A stretch of DNA of 50,907 nt from an uncultured Oscillospiraceae bacterium. Its GTDB lineage: Bacteria > Bacillota > Clostridia > Oscillospirales > Oscillospiraceae. Below, piece by piece: positions 17,366-24,621 of this stretch. The DNA is taken from positions 1-50,907 of the forward strand of contig CANRNF010000011.1 of NCBI GenBank assembly GCA_947631865.1, read 5' to 3'. A program made the translations under genes and the position numbers. The first letter of the stretch is position 1; every line of letters begins with the position of its first letter. Under the pieces are notes generated by a model that worked only from the letters and a program-made list of their open reading frames with translations, did not search any database and was not told the DNA's origin.

Positions 17366-17423
17366 ATTGTATCATATAACGCCGCCCCGTAAAATAGTGA
17401 TTTTGTACAAATTCCGTTGTACA
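17366..17423 (-). promoter_or_regulatory. Promoter of hfq with tandem TTGTACA sites
   Basis: On the minus strand TTTACG (17388-17393), 16 bases, then TACAAT (17366-17371) forms a good promoter. About ten bases upstream of the -35 there are two direct copies of TTGTACA (17403-17409 and 17417-17423) with a 14-base period; the first sits in the palindrome TTGTACAA. The spacing fits a regulator site, probably activating; this is an inference. Confidence 0.5.
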
Positions 17424-17481
17424 GCGCCTATATTACGGCTTTTCGGGGGGCGAATGGGGACGAAGCCCGTCGAGGGACAGG

Positions 17482-18429
17482 CTAAATCTGCAGGGCCGAA
17501 AATTCGGCCGCTATGGCGCGGGCGTTCCGGTCCAGGGCGGCCCGGTCCGGCTCGGCTCCCCAGCGGACCCAATGGACGTCCGGGCGGCTGCGGAGCCAGG
17601 TGAGCTGGCGCTTGGCGTACTGGCGGGAGGCCCGGCACACCGCGTCTATGGCGTCGTCTAAGGTGCAACGGCCCGCCAGGTACTGGTCTACCTCCTTGTA
17701 GCCGATGGCCTGCATGGCGGTACACTGGGGGCTCAGACCTCCGTCCAGCAGACAGCGGACCTCCTCGACCAGCCCTTGGTCGAACATGGCCCGGGCCCGG
17801 CGGTCTATGCGGTCGTAGAGCACCTGCCGGTCCGCGAAGTCCAGGGCCACGGTGTGCGCCTCATACCGGGGCGGGACCAGCTTTGACTGCTCATCGTGCC
17901 ACGTAATGGTCTTTCCCGTGAGGGCGTATACCTCCCAGGCCCGGACCAGCCGCTTTTTGTCCCGGGGGTGGAGCTGGGCCGCCCGGTCCGGGTCCACGGC
18001 CGAGAGCTTTTCCCGGAAGGCCCCGCCGCCCAGCTCGTCGTACTCCGCCTCGATGGCCCGGCGGGTATCCGGGTCCGAGGGGGCGGCGGCATAGTCCGTG
18101 CCCCGGACAAGGCCGTCGATATAAAGGCCCGTGCCGCCCACCACGACGGGCTGCTTTCCCCGGCGGAGGATGTCCCGGACGCACAGGTCCGCCATGGCGG
18201 CGTACTTGGCGGTGGAAAAGTTCTCCCCCGGGTCGGCCACATCCAGCATGTGGTGGGGCACGCCCTCCATCTCAGAGGCGGTGGGCTTGGCGGTGCCTAT
18301 GTCCAGCCGGCGGTATATCTGCATGGAGTCGGCGGAGACGACCTCCCCGTCCAGCAGCTTCGCCAGCGCCACACCCAGGGCGGTCTTTCCCGTGGCGGTG
18401 GGGCCGGTGATGATAAGGAGCCTGGCCAT
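17482..18429 (-). CDS. miaA: tRNA dimethylallyltransferase
   Basis: 315 residues. The P-loop GPTATGKT (about residues 9-16) and the DSMQIYRRLDIGTAKP signature are complete, and ITWHDEQSKL plus the basic C-terminal RQYAKRQLTWLR helix bind tRNA. MiaA puts a dimethylallyl group on A37 of tRNAs reading UNN codons. The start is the ATG at 18429, two bases after the mutL stop; the open frame goes further up but only inside mutL. MiaB, which thiomethylates the product, is encoded divergently from mutL 2.1 kb away. Confidence 0.95.
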   Translation of the reverse strand: MARLLIITGPTATGKTALGVALAKLLDGEVVSADSMQIYRRLDIGTAKPTASEMEGVPHHMLDVADPGENFSTAKYAAMADLCVRDILRRGKQPVVVGGTGLYIDGLVRGTDYAAAPSDPDTRRAIEAEYDELGGGAFREKLSAVDPDRAAQLHPRDKKRLVRAWEVYALTGKTITWHDEQSKLVPPRYEAHTVALDFADRQVLYDRIDRRARAMFDQGLVEEVRCLLDGGLSPQCTAMQAIGYKEVDQYLAGRCTLDDAIDAVCRASRQYAKRQLTWLRSRPDVHWVRWGAEPDRAALDRNARAIAAEFSALQI

Positions 18430-18431
18430 GG

Positions 18432-20300
18432 TCAATGCTGGATCCTGCCGAACTGGCGGTCCAGCTCCTTTTTCGTGAGCGTCACGGCCACGGGACGACC
18501 GTGGGGGCAGTATTTGATCTCCCCGGAGGCCACCTTTTCCGCCAGGACCTGCAGTTCGGCGGGGTCCGTGTCCCAGCCGGCCTTGATGGCGGCCTTGCAG
18601 GCGATGGTCTGCAGGACCCCGTCCCGGGCCAGGTCGTGGGCCCCGGTCCGGAGCTTTTCGCATATCTCCTCCAGGGCGGCCCCGGTCTGGCCGGGGTCCA
18701 TGCCCTCGGGCACGGCCCGGACGATCATATCCTCCTCGCCGTAGGCCTCCAGCTCGAAGCCCATGTCCTGCAGGAGCTCTCCGTTGGCGGCGATGGCCTC
18801 CCGGTCCTCCGGGGCGGGCCGCCAGGTCTGGGGCTGGAGAAGGGCCTGGCTCATGATCTGCCGGCCCATGGCCTTCAGCCTATCGAAATTCATCCGCTCA
18901 TGGGCGGCGTGCTTGTCGATGAGCAGGACCTTGTCCCCCTGCTCGGCGATGATGTAGGTGCGCAGCACCTCTCCCGCCACCCGGACGGGAGCGTCCCCCG
19001 TCATGGGCGCTTCCACGGCGGGCGCGGGCTTTTCCGGCGCGGCCGCGGCGGGCGTTCTGACAGCCGCCGGACGGACCGGGGCGGCAGGGGCCGGGGCGCT
19101 CTTCTTCGGCAGGGTATATCCGCCGCTGCCCTTGGGCGTGGGCCGGGGGGTATAGACCACCGAGGCGCCGGTGCCGTAGGCGGGGCGGGGGCTGTGCAGA
19201 TCCATGCGGGTCTGCTCCGGGACCGAGGCGGGCGCGGTCTTCTCCCGGACCGGGGCCTGGGGGGCCAGCTTCTTTTCCGTGGACTTGGAAAGGCGCATCT
19301 GCAGGGTGTCCTTCTCCCCCTGAAGGGCGCTGAGGGCGCTGTAGTAGACGGCGTCGAAGACCCGCTTTTCCGAGGAGAACTTGACCTCGTTTTTCGTGGG
19401 ATGGACGTTCACGTCCACCGCGCCGGGGCTCAGGGTGATATAGAGCACGCAGGCGGGGAAGCGGCCCACCATGAGGGTGTTTTTATAGGCCTGCTCCAAT
19501 GCGGCCTGCAGGCTCTGGGACCGGATGGACCGGCCGTTCACGAAGAAAAACTGCATGGCCCTGCTGCCCCGCCCGGCGGCGGGGGAACTGATGAAGCCGT
19601 TGACGGCCACGCCCTCGTTCTCCCCCTCGGTGGGGAGCATGGCCAAGGCTGCGTCCCGGCCCAGGATGGCGTACAGCGCCGACTCGGGCCGGCCGTCCCC
19701 GGGGGTGAAAAATTCCTCCTTGCCGTCTTTGACGCACCGGACGGACACGTCCGGCCGGCCCAGGGCCACCCGGGCGGCCTGCTGGACGCAGTAGGACCCC
19801 TCCGCCCGGTCAGACTTCATGAATTTGAGGCGGGCGGGGGTGTTGTAGAAGATGTCCCGGACCGTGAACACGGTGCCCTGGGGGCAGCCCGCGGCGTGCA
19901 TATCCTGGATGTCCCCGGCCTGGACGGACACGTAGGTGCCCTCCGCGTCCTCCTTCCGGCGGGTGAGAAGGTCCACCCGGCTCACGGCGGAGATGGCCGC
20001 CAGAGCCTCGCCCCGGAAGCCCATGGTCTCGATGGCCTCCAGGCCCCGCTCGTCACGGAGCTTCGATGTGGCGTGGCGGAGGAAACAGTTGCCCGCGTCG
20101 TCGGGGGCCATGCCGCAGCCGTCGTCGGTGACCCGAATGTAGGTGGCGCCGCCGCCCCTGAGCTCTACGGTCACGTTTTTCGCCCCGGCGTCCAGGGCGT
20201 TCTCCATGAGCTCCTTCACCACGCTGCCGGGCCGTTCCACCACCTCGCCGGCGGCGATCATGTCCGCCACATGGGGGGAGAGGATGTTGATGACTGCCAT
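18432..20300 (-). CDS. mutL: DNA mismatch repair protein MutL
   Basis: 622 residues. The N-terminal GHKL ATPase has ELMENALDAGA, DDGCGM and GFRGEALAAI, followed by the MutL-type DVNVHPTKNEVKFS. A long Pro/Ala linker spans about 345-430. The C-terminal domain has the endonuclease-type signature as DKHAAHERMNFD (Asp462) with ACKAAIKAG and CPHGRPV also present, so this is the nicking, methylation-independent MutL type; the last acidic residue of the DQHA(x)2E(x)4E motif is Asp. ATG at 20300 has AAGGAG six bases upstream; a GTG 27 bases earlier lacks a site. It starts the long minus-strand run and is divergent from miaB. Confidence 0.95.
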   Translation of the reverse strand: MAVINILSPHVADMIAAGEVVERPGSVVKELMENALDAGAKNVTVELRGGGATYIRVTDDGCGMAPDDAGNCFLRHATSKLRDERGLEAIETMGFRGEALAAISAVSRVDLLTRRKEDAEGTYVSVQAGDIQDMHAAGCPQGTVFTVRDIFYNTPARLKFMKSDRAEGSYCVQQAARVALGRPDVSVRCVKDGKEEFFTPGDGRPESALYAILGRDAALAMLPTEGENEGVAVNGFISSPAAGRGSRAMQFFFVNGRSIRSQSLQAALEQAYKNTLMVGRFPACVLYITLSPGAVDVNVHPTKNEVKFSSEKRVFDAVYYSALSALQGEKDTLQMRLSKSTEKKLAPQAPVREKTAPASVPEQTRMDLHSPRPAYGTGASVVYTPRPTPKGSGGYTLPKKSAPAPAAPVRPAAVRTPAAAAPEKPAPAVEAPMTGDAPVRVAGEVLRTYIIAEQGDKVLLIDKHAAHERMNFDRLKAMGRQIMSQALLQPQTWRPAPEDREAIAANGELLQDMGFELEAYGEEDMIVRAVPEGMDPGQTGAALEEICEKLRTGAHDLARDGVLQTIACKAAIKAGWDTDPAELQVLAEKVASGEIKYCPHGRPVAVTLTKKELDRQFGRIQH

Positions 20301-20336
20301 AGCGATCTCCTTCGTATCCGTAAACACTTTTCGTTG

Positions 20337-20365
20337 ATTATATCACAAATAAATGGTAATATAAA
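20337..20365 (-). promoter_or_regulatory. Promoter of mutL
   Basis: On the minus strand TATAAT (20337-20342) lies 17 bases after TTTATA (20360-20365), in an AT-rich island 37 bases before the mutL start codon. The consensus -10 and the place make this likely the head promoter of the mutL-miaA unit. Confidence 0.6.
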
Positions 20366-20399
20366 GTGCCAAGAAGAGATGGGCCAAGTGATTGGTCTT

Positions 20400-20526
20400 C
20401 CCTCCCCCAGTCAGCTTCGCTGACAGCCCCCTCGTCTGAGGGGGCCGGATCCTGGGGTGCGGTCAAGAATAAGCCTCCCTCGGACGAGGGAGGTGGCACG
20501 GCGTGAGCCGTGACGGAGGGAGAGAT
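20400..20526. repeat. Compound palindromic repeat, copy B
   Basis: Fills the mutL-miaB gap. Parts in order: CCTCCCCCAGTCAGCTTCGC with its GTCAGC-TTC-GCTGAC hairpin, CCCCCTCGTCTGAGGGGG hairpin, a central spacer (about 20447-20472), then CCTCCCTCGGACGAGGGAGG hairpin and a CACGGC-GTGA-GCCGTG hairpin ending GACGGAGGGAGAG. The two halves are inverted relative to each other, and the arms match those of the copies at 8496-8640 and 24448-24594 in layout though not base for base. The right end reaches within 10 bases of the miaB start. Confidence 0.75.
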
Positions 20527-20534
20527 TTAAGTTC

Positions 20535-21956
20535 ATGTACCAACGCCGGGAGATCACCACCCAGGAACGGCTCCAGCAGGAGCAGTTTTGCGAGAAGATA
20601 AAGTCCCTCATCGCCCACCGGTCCCACTATGCCCTGGTGGACACCTACGGATGCCAGCAGAACGAGTCCGACAGCGAGATACTGCGGGGGTGGCTGGTCC
20701 AATGCGGCTATGAGCTCACCAATGATGAGGACAAGGCGGACCTCATCGCTGTGAACACCTGCGCGGTCCGGGAGCACGCGGAAAAGCGGGTGCTGGGCAA
20801 CGTGGGGGCCCTGAACCACAAGAAGGCGAAGAACCCGGAGCTCATCGTGTGCGTGGGCGGGTGCATGACCCAGCAGCCCGTCATGCGGGAGAAGATCAAA
20901 AACTCCTATCAAGTGGTGGACCTTGTCTTCGGGCCCCACGAGGTGTGGCAGTTCCCGGAGCTTCTTTTAAAGACCATGGAGCGCCGGGGCCGCCGGGGCA
21001 ATAAGAGCCGCCTCATCGCCGCCGAGCCCAGCGAGGGCGTGGTGGCCGAGGGCCTGCCCCGGGAGCGGGACAGCCAAGTGAAGGCGTGGCTGGCCATCAT
21101 GAACGGGTGCGACAACTTCTGCTCGTACTGCATCGTGCCTTACGTCCGGGGCCGGGAGCGGAGCCGCCGCCCGGCGGATATCCTGGCCGAGGCGAAAGCT
21201 CTTGTGGCGGCGGGGTACAAGGACATCACCCTCCTGGGCCAGAACGTGAACAGCTACGGCAAGGGCCTGGAGGAGGACGTGGATTTCCCGGACCTTCTGG
21301 CGGAGATCGACAAGATACCCGGGGATTACGTGCTCCGGTTCATGACCAGCCACCCCAAGGACGCCACGGAAAAACTGTTCAAAGTCATGGCCGAGAGCCA
21401 GCACTGCGCCCACCACATCCACCTGCCCCTTCAATCCGGCTCGGACCGGATACTCAAAGAGATGAACCGGCACTATGACCGGGCAAAGTACCTGGAAAAG
21501 GTGGCCGCGGCGCGGAAATACATGCCGGACCTGGTGCTGACCACGGACATCATCGTGGGCTTCCCCGGGGAGACCGAGATCAACTTTGAGGATACGCTCT
21601 CTCTCGTGGAGGAAGTAAAATACGACGCCATGTTCACCTTCATTTTCTCCCCCCGGACCGGCACCCCGGCGGCGGCCATGCCCGACCCGGTGAGCCGGGC
21701 GGAGAAGCAGGTCTGGTTTGATAAACTGCTGGACCTGTCCAACCGTATCTCGGGGGAGAAACACGCGGCCTATGTGGGAAAGACCTTCCGGGTCCTGGTG
21801 GACGGCGAGACGGGCCAGGCGCCCTATAACCTCTCCAGCCGCACCAAGGGCGGCCGGCTGGTGCACCTGGCCGGCGACCCGTCCCTGGTGGGACAGTTCA
21901 TGGACGTAAAGATCACCGACAGCACCACCTGGGCGCTCTACGGGGAACTGGCATGA
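20535..21956 (+). CDS. miaB: tRNA-2-methylthio-N6-dimethylallyladenosine synthase
   Basis: 473 residues. Three cysteines of the N-terminal UPF0004 cluster are seen in YGCQQNESDSE, NTCAVR and GGCMTQQ. The radical-SAM cluster is CDNFCSYCIVPYVRGRERSR around residue 193, and a C-terminal TRAM domain ends the protein. MiaB adds the methylthio group to i6A37 made by MiaA. ATG at 20535 has only a distant GGAGGGAGAG, which belongs to the end of the adjoining repeat, so that element may set its translation. The next gene overlaps the stop by four bases. Confidence 0.95.
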   Translation: MYQRREITTQERLQQEQFCEKIKSLIAHRSHYALVDTYGCQQNESDSEILRGWLVQCGYELTNDEDKADLIAVNTCAVREHAEKRVLGNVGALNHKKAKNPELIVCVGGCMTQQPVMREKIKNSYQVVDLVFGPHEVWQFPELLLKTMERRGRRGNKSRLIAAEPSEGVVAEGLPRERDSQVKAWLAIMNGCDNFCSYCIVPYVRGRERSRRPADILAEAKALVAAGYKDITLLGQNVNSYGKGLEEDVDFPDLLAEIDKIPGDYVLRFMTSHPKDATEKLFKVMAESQHCAHHIHLPLQSGSDRILKEMNRHYDRAKYLEKVAAARKYMPDLVLTTDIIVGFPGETEINFEDTLSLVEEVKYDAMFTFIFSPRTGTPAAAMPDPVSRAEKQVWFDKLLDLSNRISGEKHAAYVGKTFRVLVDGETGQAPYNLSSRTKGGRLVHLAGDPSLVGQFMDVKITDSTTWALYGELA

Positions 21957-22579
21957 GCGGGGCCGATCGGGAGCCCTGGCTTTCCTGGGCGGTGGAACTG
22001 CAGGCCCTGGCCCAGGCGGGGCTGGAATACGGCCATGACCGGTTCGACCTGGAGCGGTATGAGCGCATCCGGGCCATCGCGGCGGAGATGGTGGCGTACA
22101 AGGCGGACATCTCCCCGGAGAAGGTCAGAGATCTGTTCTGCAATGAGACGGGCTACCAGACCCCCAAGCTGGATACCCGGGCGGCCATCTTTGAAAAAGG
22201 GAAGATACTGCTGGTCCGGGAGATGGACGGGAGATGGTCTCTGCCCGGAGGCTGGGTGGACGTCTGGCTGTCCGTGGGCCGGAACGCGGTGAAGGAAGTG
22301 AAAGAGGAGGCCGGCCTGGACGCCGAGGCCCTGTTCCTCATCGCCGTGCAGGACTATGACAGGCACAACCGGCCCAAGCACGCCCATAAGATATGCAAGA
22401 TATTCGTGATGTGCCGGGCCCTGGGCGGCGCGTTCCAGCCCAACACCGAGACCACAGCCAGCGGCTGGTTCGCTCTGGACGACCTGCCGCCCCTGGCGGA
22501 GAACAAGAACACCGTCGAACAGATCAGGATGTGCTTCGAGGCAAAGAACGCGGACCATTGGGTGACGCGGTTCGACTGA
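21953..22579 (+). CDS. Nudix hydrolase with N-terminal helical domain
   Basis: 208 residues. About 70 N-terminal residues form a helical region (LSWAVELQALAQAGLEYG... FDLERYERIRAIAAEMVA) known as a Nudix N-terminal domain; the Nudix fold follows (RAAIFEKGKILLVRE...WSLPGGWVDV). The Nudix box reads G-W-V-D-V-W, then Leu where the first Glu is usual, then KEVKEEAGL with Arg replaced by Lys; the metal-binding EE pair is kept. Relatives act on nucleoside diphosphate derivatives such as ADP-ribose; the substrate here is not known. The start overlaps the miaB stop (ATGA). Confidence 0.85.
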   Translation: MSGADREPWLSWAVELQALAQAGLEYGHDRFDLERYERIRAIAAEMVAYKADISPEKVRDLFCNETGYQTPKLDTRAAIFEKGKILLVREMDGRWSLPGGWVDVWLSVGRNAVKEVKEEAGLDAEALFLIAVQDYDRHNRPKHAHKICKIFVMCRALGGAFQPNTETTASGWFALDDLPPLAENKNTVEQIRMCFEAKNADHWVTRFD

Positions 22580-22598
22580 TCCCGGGAGGGGACACACC

Positions 22599-23117
22599 AT
22601 GCGCTATACATACTGCCCCCGCTGCGGCGAGAGGCTGGGGGAAAAGGAACTGGGCGACGAGGGGCCGGTCCCCTGGTGCGGGCGCTGCGAAAGGCCCGTG
22701 TGGGAGGCCTTCACCACCGCCGTCATCGCCGCCGTGGTGAATGAGGACAACGAGGTCGCGCTCCTGCGGCAGGGATATATCTCCGCCGAGACCTATGTGT
22801 GCGTGTCCGGCATCATGAAGCCGGGGGAGAGCGCCGAAGATGCCATGGTCCGGGAGATCGACGAGGAGCTGGGGCTGGCGGTGAAGGAGCTCCGATACAT
22901 GGGCAGCTGGCCCCACAAAAACGGGGATATGCTGATGCTGGGCTTCTGCGCCGTGGTGGAGAAGGGCGAGTTCACCCTGTCCCGGGAGGTGGACGCCGCC
23001 CGGTGGGTGCCCTTTGACGGGGCCCTGCCCCTCATCCGTGAGGGCAGCATCGCCCAGCAGCTGGTGCGGGCCTCCATCGCCTTTCGGCGGGGAGAGCAAA
23101 AGGAGGAGACGCTATGA
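22599..23117 (+). CDS. Zinc-ribbon Nudix hydrolase
   Basis: 172 residues. A four-cysteine ribbon, CPRCGERL... CGRCERP, fills residues 6-30, as in NudC-like NADH pyrophosphatases but without their larger N-terminal domain. The Nudix box is perfect: G, five residues, E, seven residues, then REIDEELGL. It likely cleaves a nucleotide pyrophosphate, NAD(H)-like compounds being a guess from the ribbon. GGGAGGGG lies upstream of ATG. It overlaps the next gene by four bases and follows another Nudix gene, so two such enzymes are co-expressed. Confidence 0.88.
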   Translation: MRYTYCPRCGERLGEKELGDEGPVPWCGRCERPVWEAFTTAVIAAVVNEDNEVALLRQGYISAETYVCVSGIMKPGESAEDAMVREIDEELGLAVKELRYMGSWPHKNGDMLMLGFCAVVEKGEFTLSREVDAARWVPFDGALPLIREGSIAQQLVRASIAFRRGEQKEETL

Positions 23118-23962
23118 AGCTGGTCACATACCTGGAAAACGGAATGGAGAAGGTGGGCGCGCTGACGGCAGATGAGAACGCTGTGCGGCCCCTGCCCTTC
23201 GGGGATATGGTATCCGCCATTGAGGCGGGCCTGGCCGCCGTGAAGGCAGCGGAGCAGGGCCCGGCGGTGAAGCTTGCGGATGTGACGCTGCTGGCCCCCA
23301 TCCCCCGGCCACGGCAGGACGTGATATGCCTGGGCATGAACTACGTGGACCACGCCAAGGAGGCCGCCAAATTCGACGACGAGGCCTTCGCCAGGGAAAA
23401 GCCCATCGCCGTCTATTTCTCCAAGCGGGTGCCCGAGGCGGTGCCCCCGGAGGGCTTTATCGACAGCCATCCGGGCCTGGTGGAGAAGCTGGACTATGAA
23501 TCGGAACTGGCCGTCATCATCGGCCCCGCGGCCAAGGGCGTCCCGGCGGAAAAAGCGGGAGAGCATGTGTTCGGCTACACGGTGCTGAACGACGTGTCCG
23601 CCCGAACGCTGCAGACCGCCCACAAGCAGTGGTATTTCGGCAAGGGGCTGGACGGTTTCACCCCCATGGGCCCCTGCATCCTCACGGCGGACGAGGTCCC
23701 CTTCCCCCCGGCGCTGGCCATCTCCTGCCGGGTGAACGGCGAGGAGCGCCAGCATGCCCGCACGGATATGCTCATCACCAGCATCGCGGAAACCATTTCT
23801 GAGCTGAGCGCGGGCATGACATTGCTGCCCGGGACCATCATCGCCACGGGCACCCCCGCCGGGGTGGGCATGGGCATGGACCCGCCGGTGTTTTTGCAGC
23901 CCGGCGACGTGGTGGAGTGCGAGATCGAGGGCATCGGCGTATTGAGAAATACGGTGAAGTGA
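23114..23962 (+). CDS. Fumarylacetoacetate hydrolase family protein
   Basis: 282 residues. The FAH catalytic domain covers residues 65-280: DVICLGMNYVDHAKEA at the entrance, LDYESELAVIIG with metal-binding acidic residues, NDVSARTLQ, the KGLDGFTPMGPCI substrate loop and GTIIATGTPAGVGMGM. A short N-terminal FAH lid precedes it. Relatives are divalent-metal hydrolases or decarboxylases/tautomerases of beta-keto acids (acylpyruvate or 2-hydroxyhepta-2,4-dienedioate type). No aromatic-degradation genes are near, so acylpyruvate or oxaloacetate housekeeping is as likely as catabolism. Confidence 0.88.
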   Translation: MKLVTYLENGMEKVGALTADENAVRPLPFGDMVSAIEAGLAAVKAAEQGPAVKLADVTLLAPIPRPRQDVICLGMNYVDHAKEAAKFDDEAFAREKPIAVYFSKRVPEAVPPEGFIDSHPGLVEKLDYESELAVIIGPAAKGVPAEKAGEHVFGYTVLNDVSARTLQTAHKQWYFGKGLDGFTPMGPCILTADEVPFPPALAISCRVNGEERQHARTDMLITSIAETISELSAGMTLLPGTIIATGTPAGVGMGMDPPVFLQPGDVVECEIEGIGVLRNTVK

Positions 23963-23972
23963 GGAGAGCGCG

Positions 23973-24434
23973 ATGGACCGGCAGAAGCTGACGGAAATAT
24001 TTGAAAAATACTGCAAAAAGCTGCGGATCACGCCGGGCTGGGACGTGCAGCTGCGATTTGTGGAGGATGCCTCGTGGCCCAAGACAGGGGACTTTAAGAT
24101 CGACTGCGATGATAAAAACGCTATTTTACTGCTGAATGTGGCCGGGGCGAACCAGGACAATCTGGAGGAAGTGATCGTTCACGAGCTCATGCACCTGAAG
24201 CTGTATCCGCTGGATCAGGTGACAGAATCGCTGATCACGAGCCACTTTGAAGAGGGAACGGGCGCCTATAACTTTGCGTACCGGCAGTTTTTCCAGGCCC
24301 TGGAGCAGACAGTGGAGGAGCTGACCAAGTGCTTTCTTCTGGAATTTGGCGAGAACAAAGAGCTCTCCTATAGCCGGTGTGACCGGAAGCGGTCGTTCAA
24401 TGAGCTATACGACGGACTGAACGGTATCGAGTGA
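23973..24434 (+). CDS. Small HExxH-motif protein, putative metallopeptidase
   Basis: 153 residues. A single HELMH motif (His70, Glu71, His74) in VIVHELMHLKLYPLD is followed by two long helices with acidic residues (HFEEG near 90) that could give a third ligand. The front part has beta strands (WDVQLRFVED, AILLLNVAG). This layout is like minimal zincins such as SprT- or ImmA-like domains, but I do not recognise the family. Translation starts ten bases after the FAH stop, with GGAGAG upstream. It closes the miaB operon, before a repeat element. Confidence 0.65.
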   Translation: MDRQKLTEIFEKYCKKLRITPGWDVQLRFVEDASWPKTGDFKIDCDDKNAILLLNVAGANQDNLEEVIVHELMHLKLYPLDQVTESLITSHFEEGTGAYNFAYRQFFQALEQTVEELTKCFLLEFGENKELSYSRCDRKRSFNELYDGLNGIE

Positions 24435-24447
24435 AGCGGCAACCTGC

Positions 24448-24594
24448 AAAGCCCCCCTTGTGTAAAGGGGGGTGGCCCGAAGGGCCGGGGGGATTGTAAA
24501 AGATGACAATCCCTCAGTCACCGCCTGACGGCGGTGACAGCTCCCTTTACACAAGGGAGCCTTCCAAGCGGAGCCCCTTTTGGCAAGGGGGCCT
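24448..24594. repeat. Compound palindromic repeat, copy C
   Basis: The clearest copy. Hairpin CCCCCCTT/AAGGGGGG, hairpin GGCCC-GAA-GGGCC, then GGGGGATTGT, a short spacer, and ACAATCCCTC, which can pair with it. The other half follows: CACCGCC-TGAC-GGCGGTG, and CTCCCTT-TACAC-AAGGGAG. An added arm, GCCCCTT/AAGGGGGC, lies at 24572-24592. The whole can fold as a cruciform with two arms on each side. The element ends less than 30 bases before the mutS start. Confidence 0.85.
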
Positions 24595-24621
24595 GAATGC
24601 AGAAGAAAGAGGATTTGCGTC

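Noticed and set aside
17482-18663. MiaA extended by 78 residues into mutL
   Set aside because: The conserved MARLLIITGPTATGKT start is at 18429, directly after the mutL stop.
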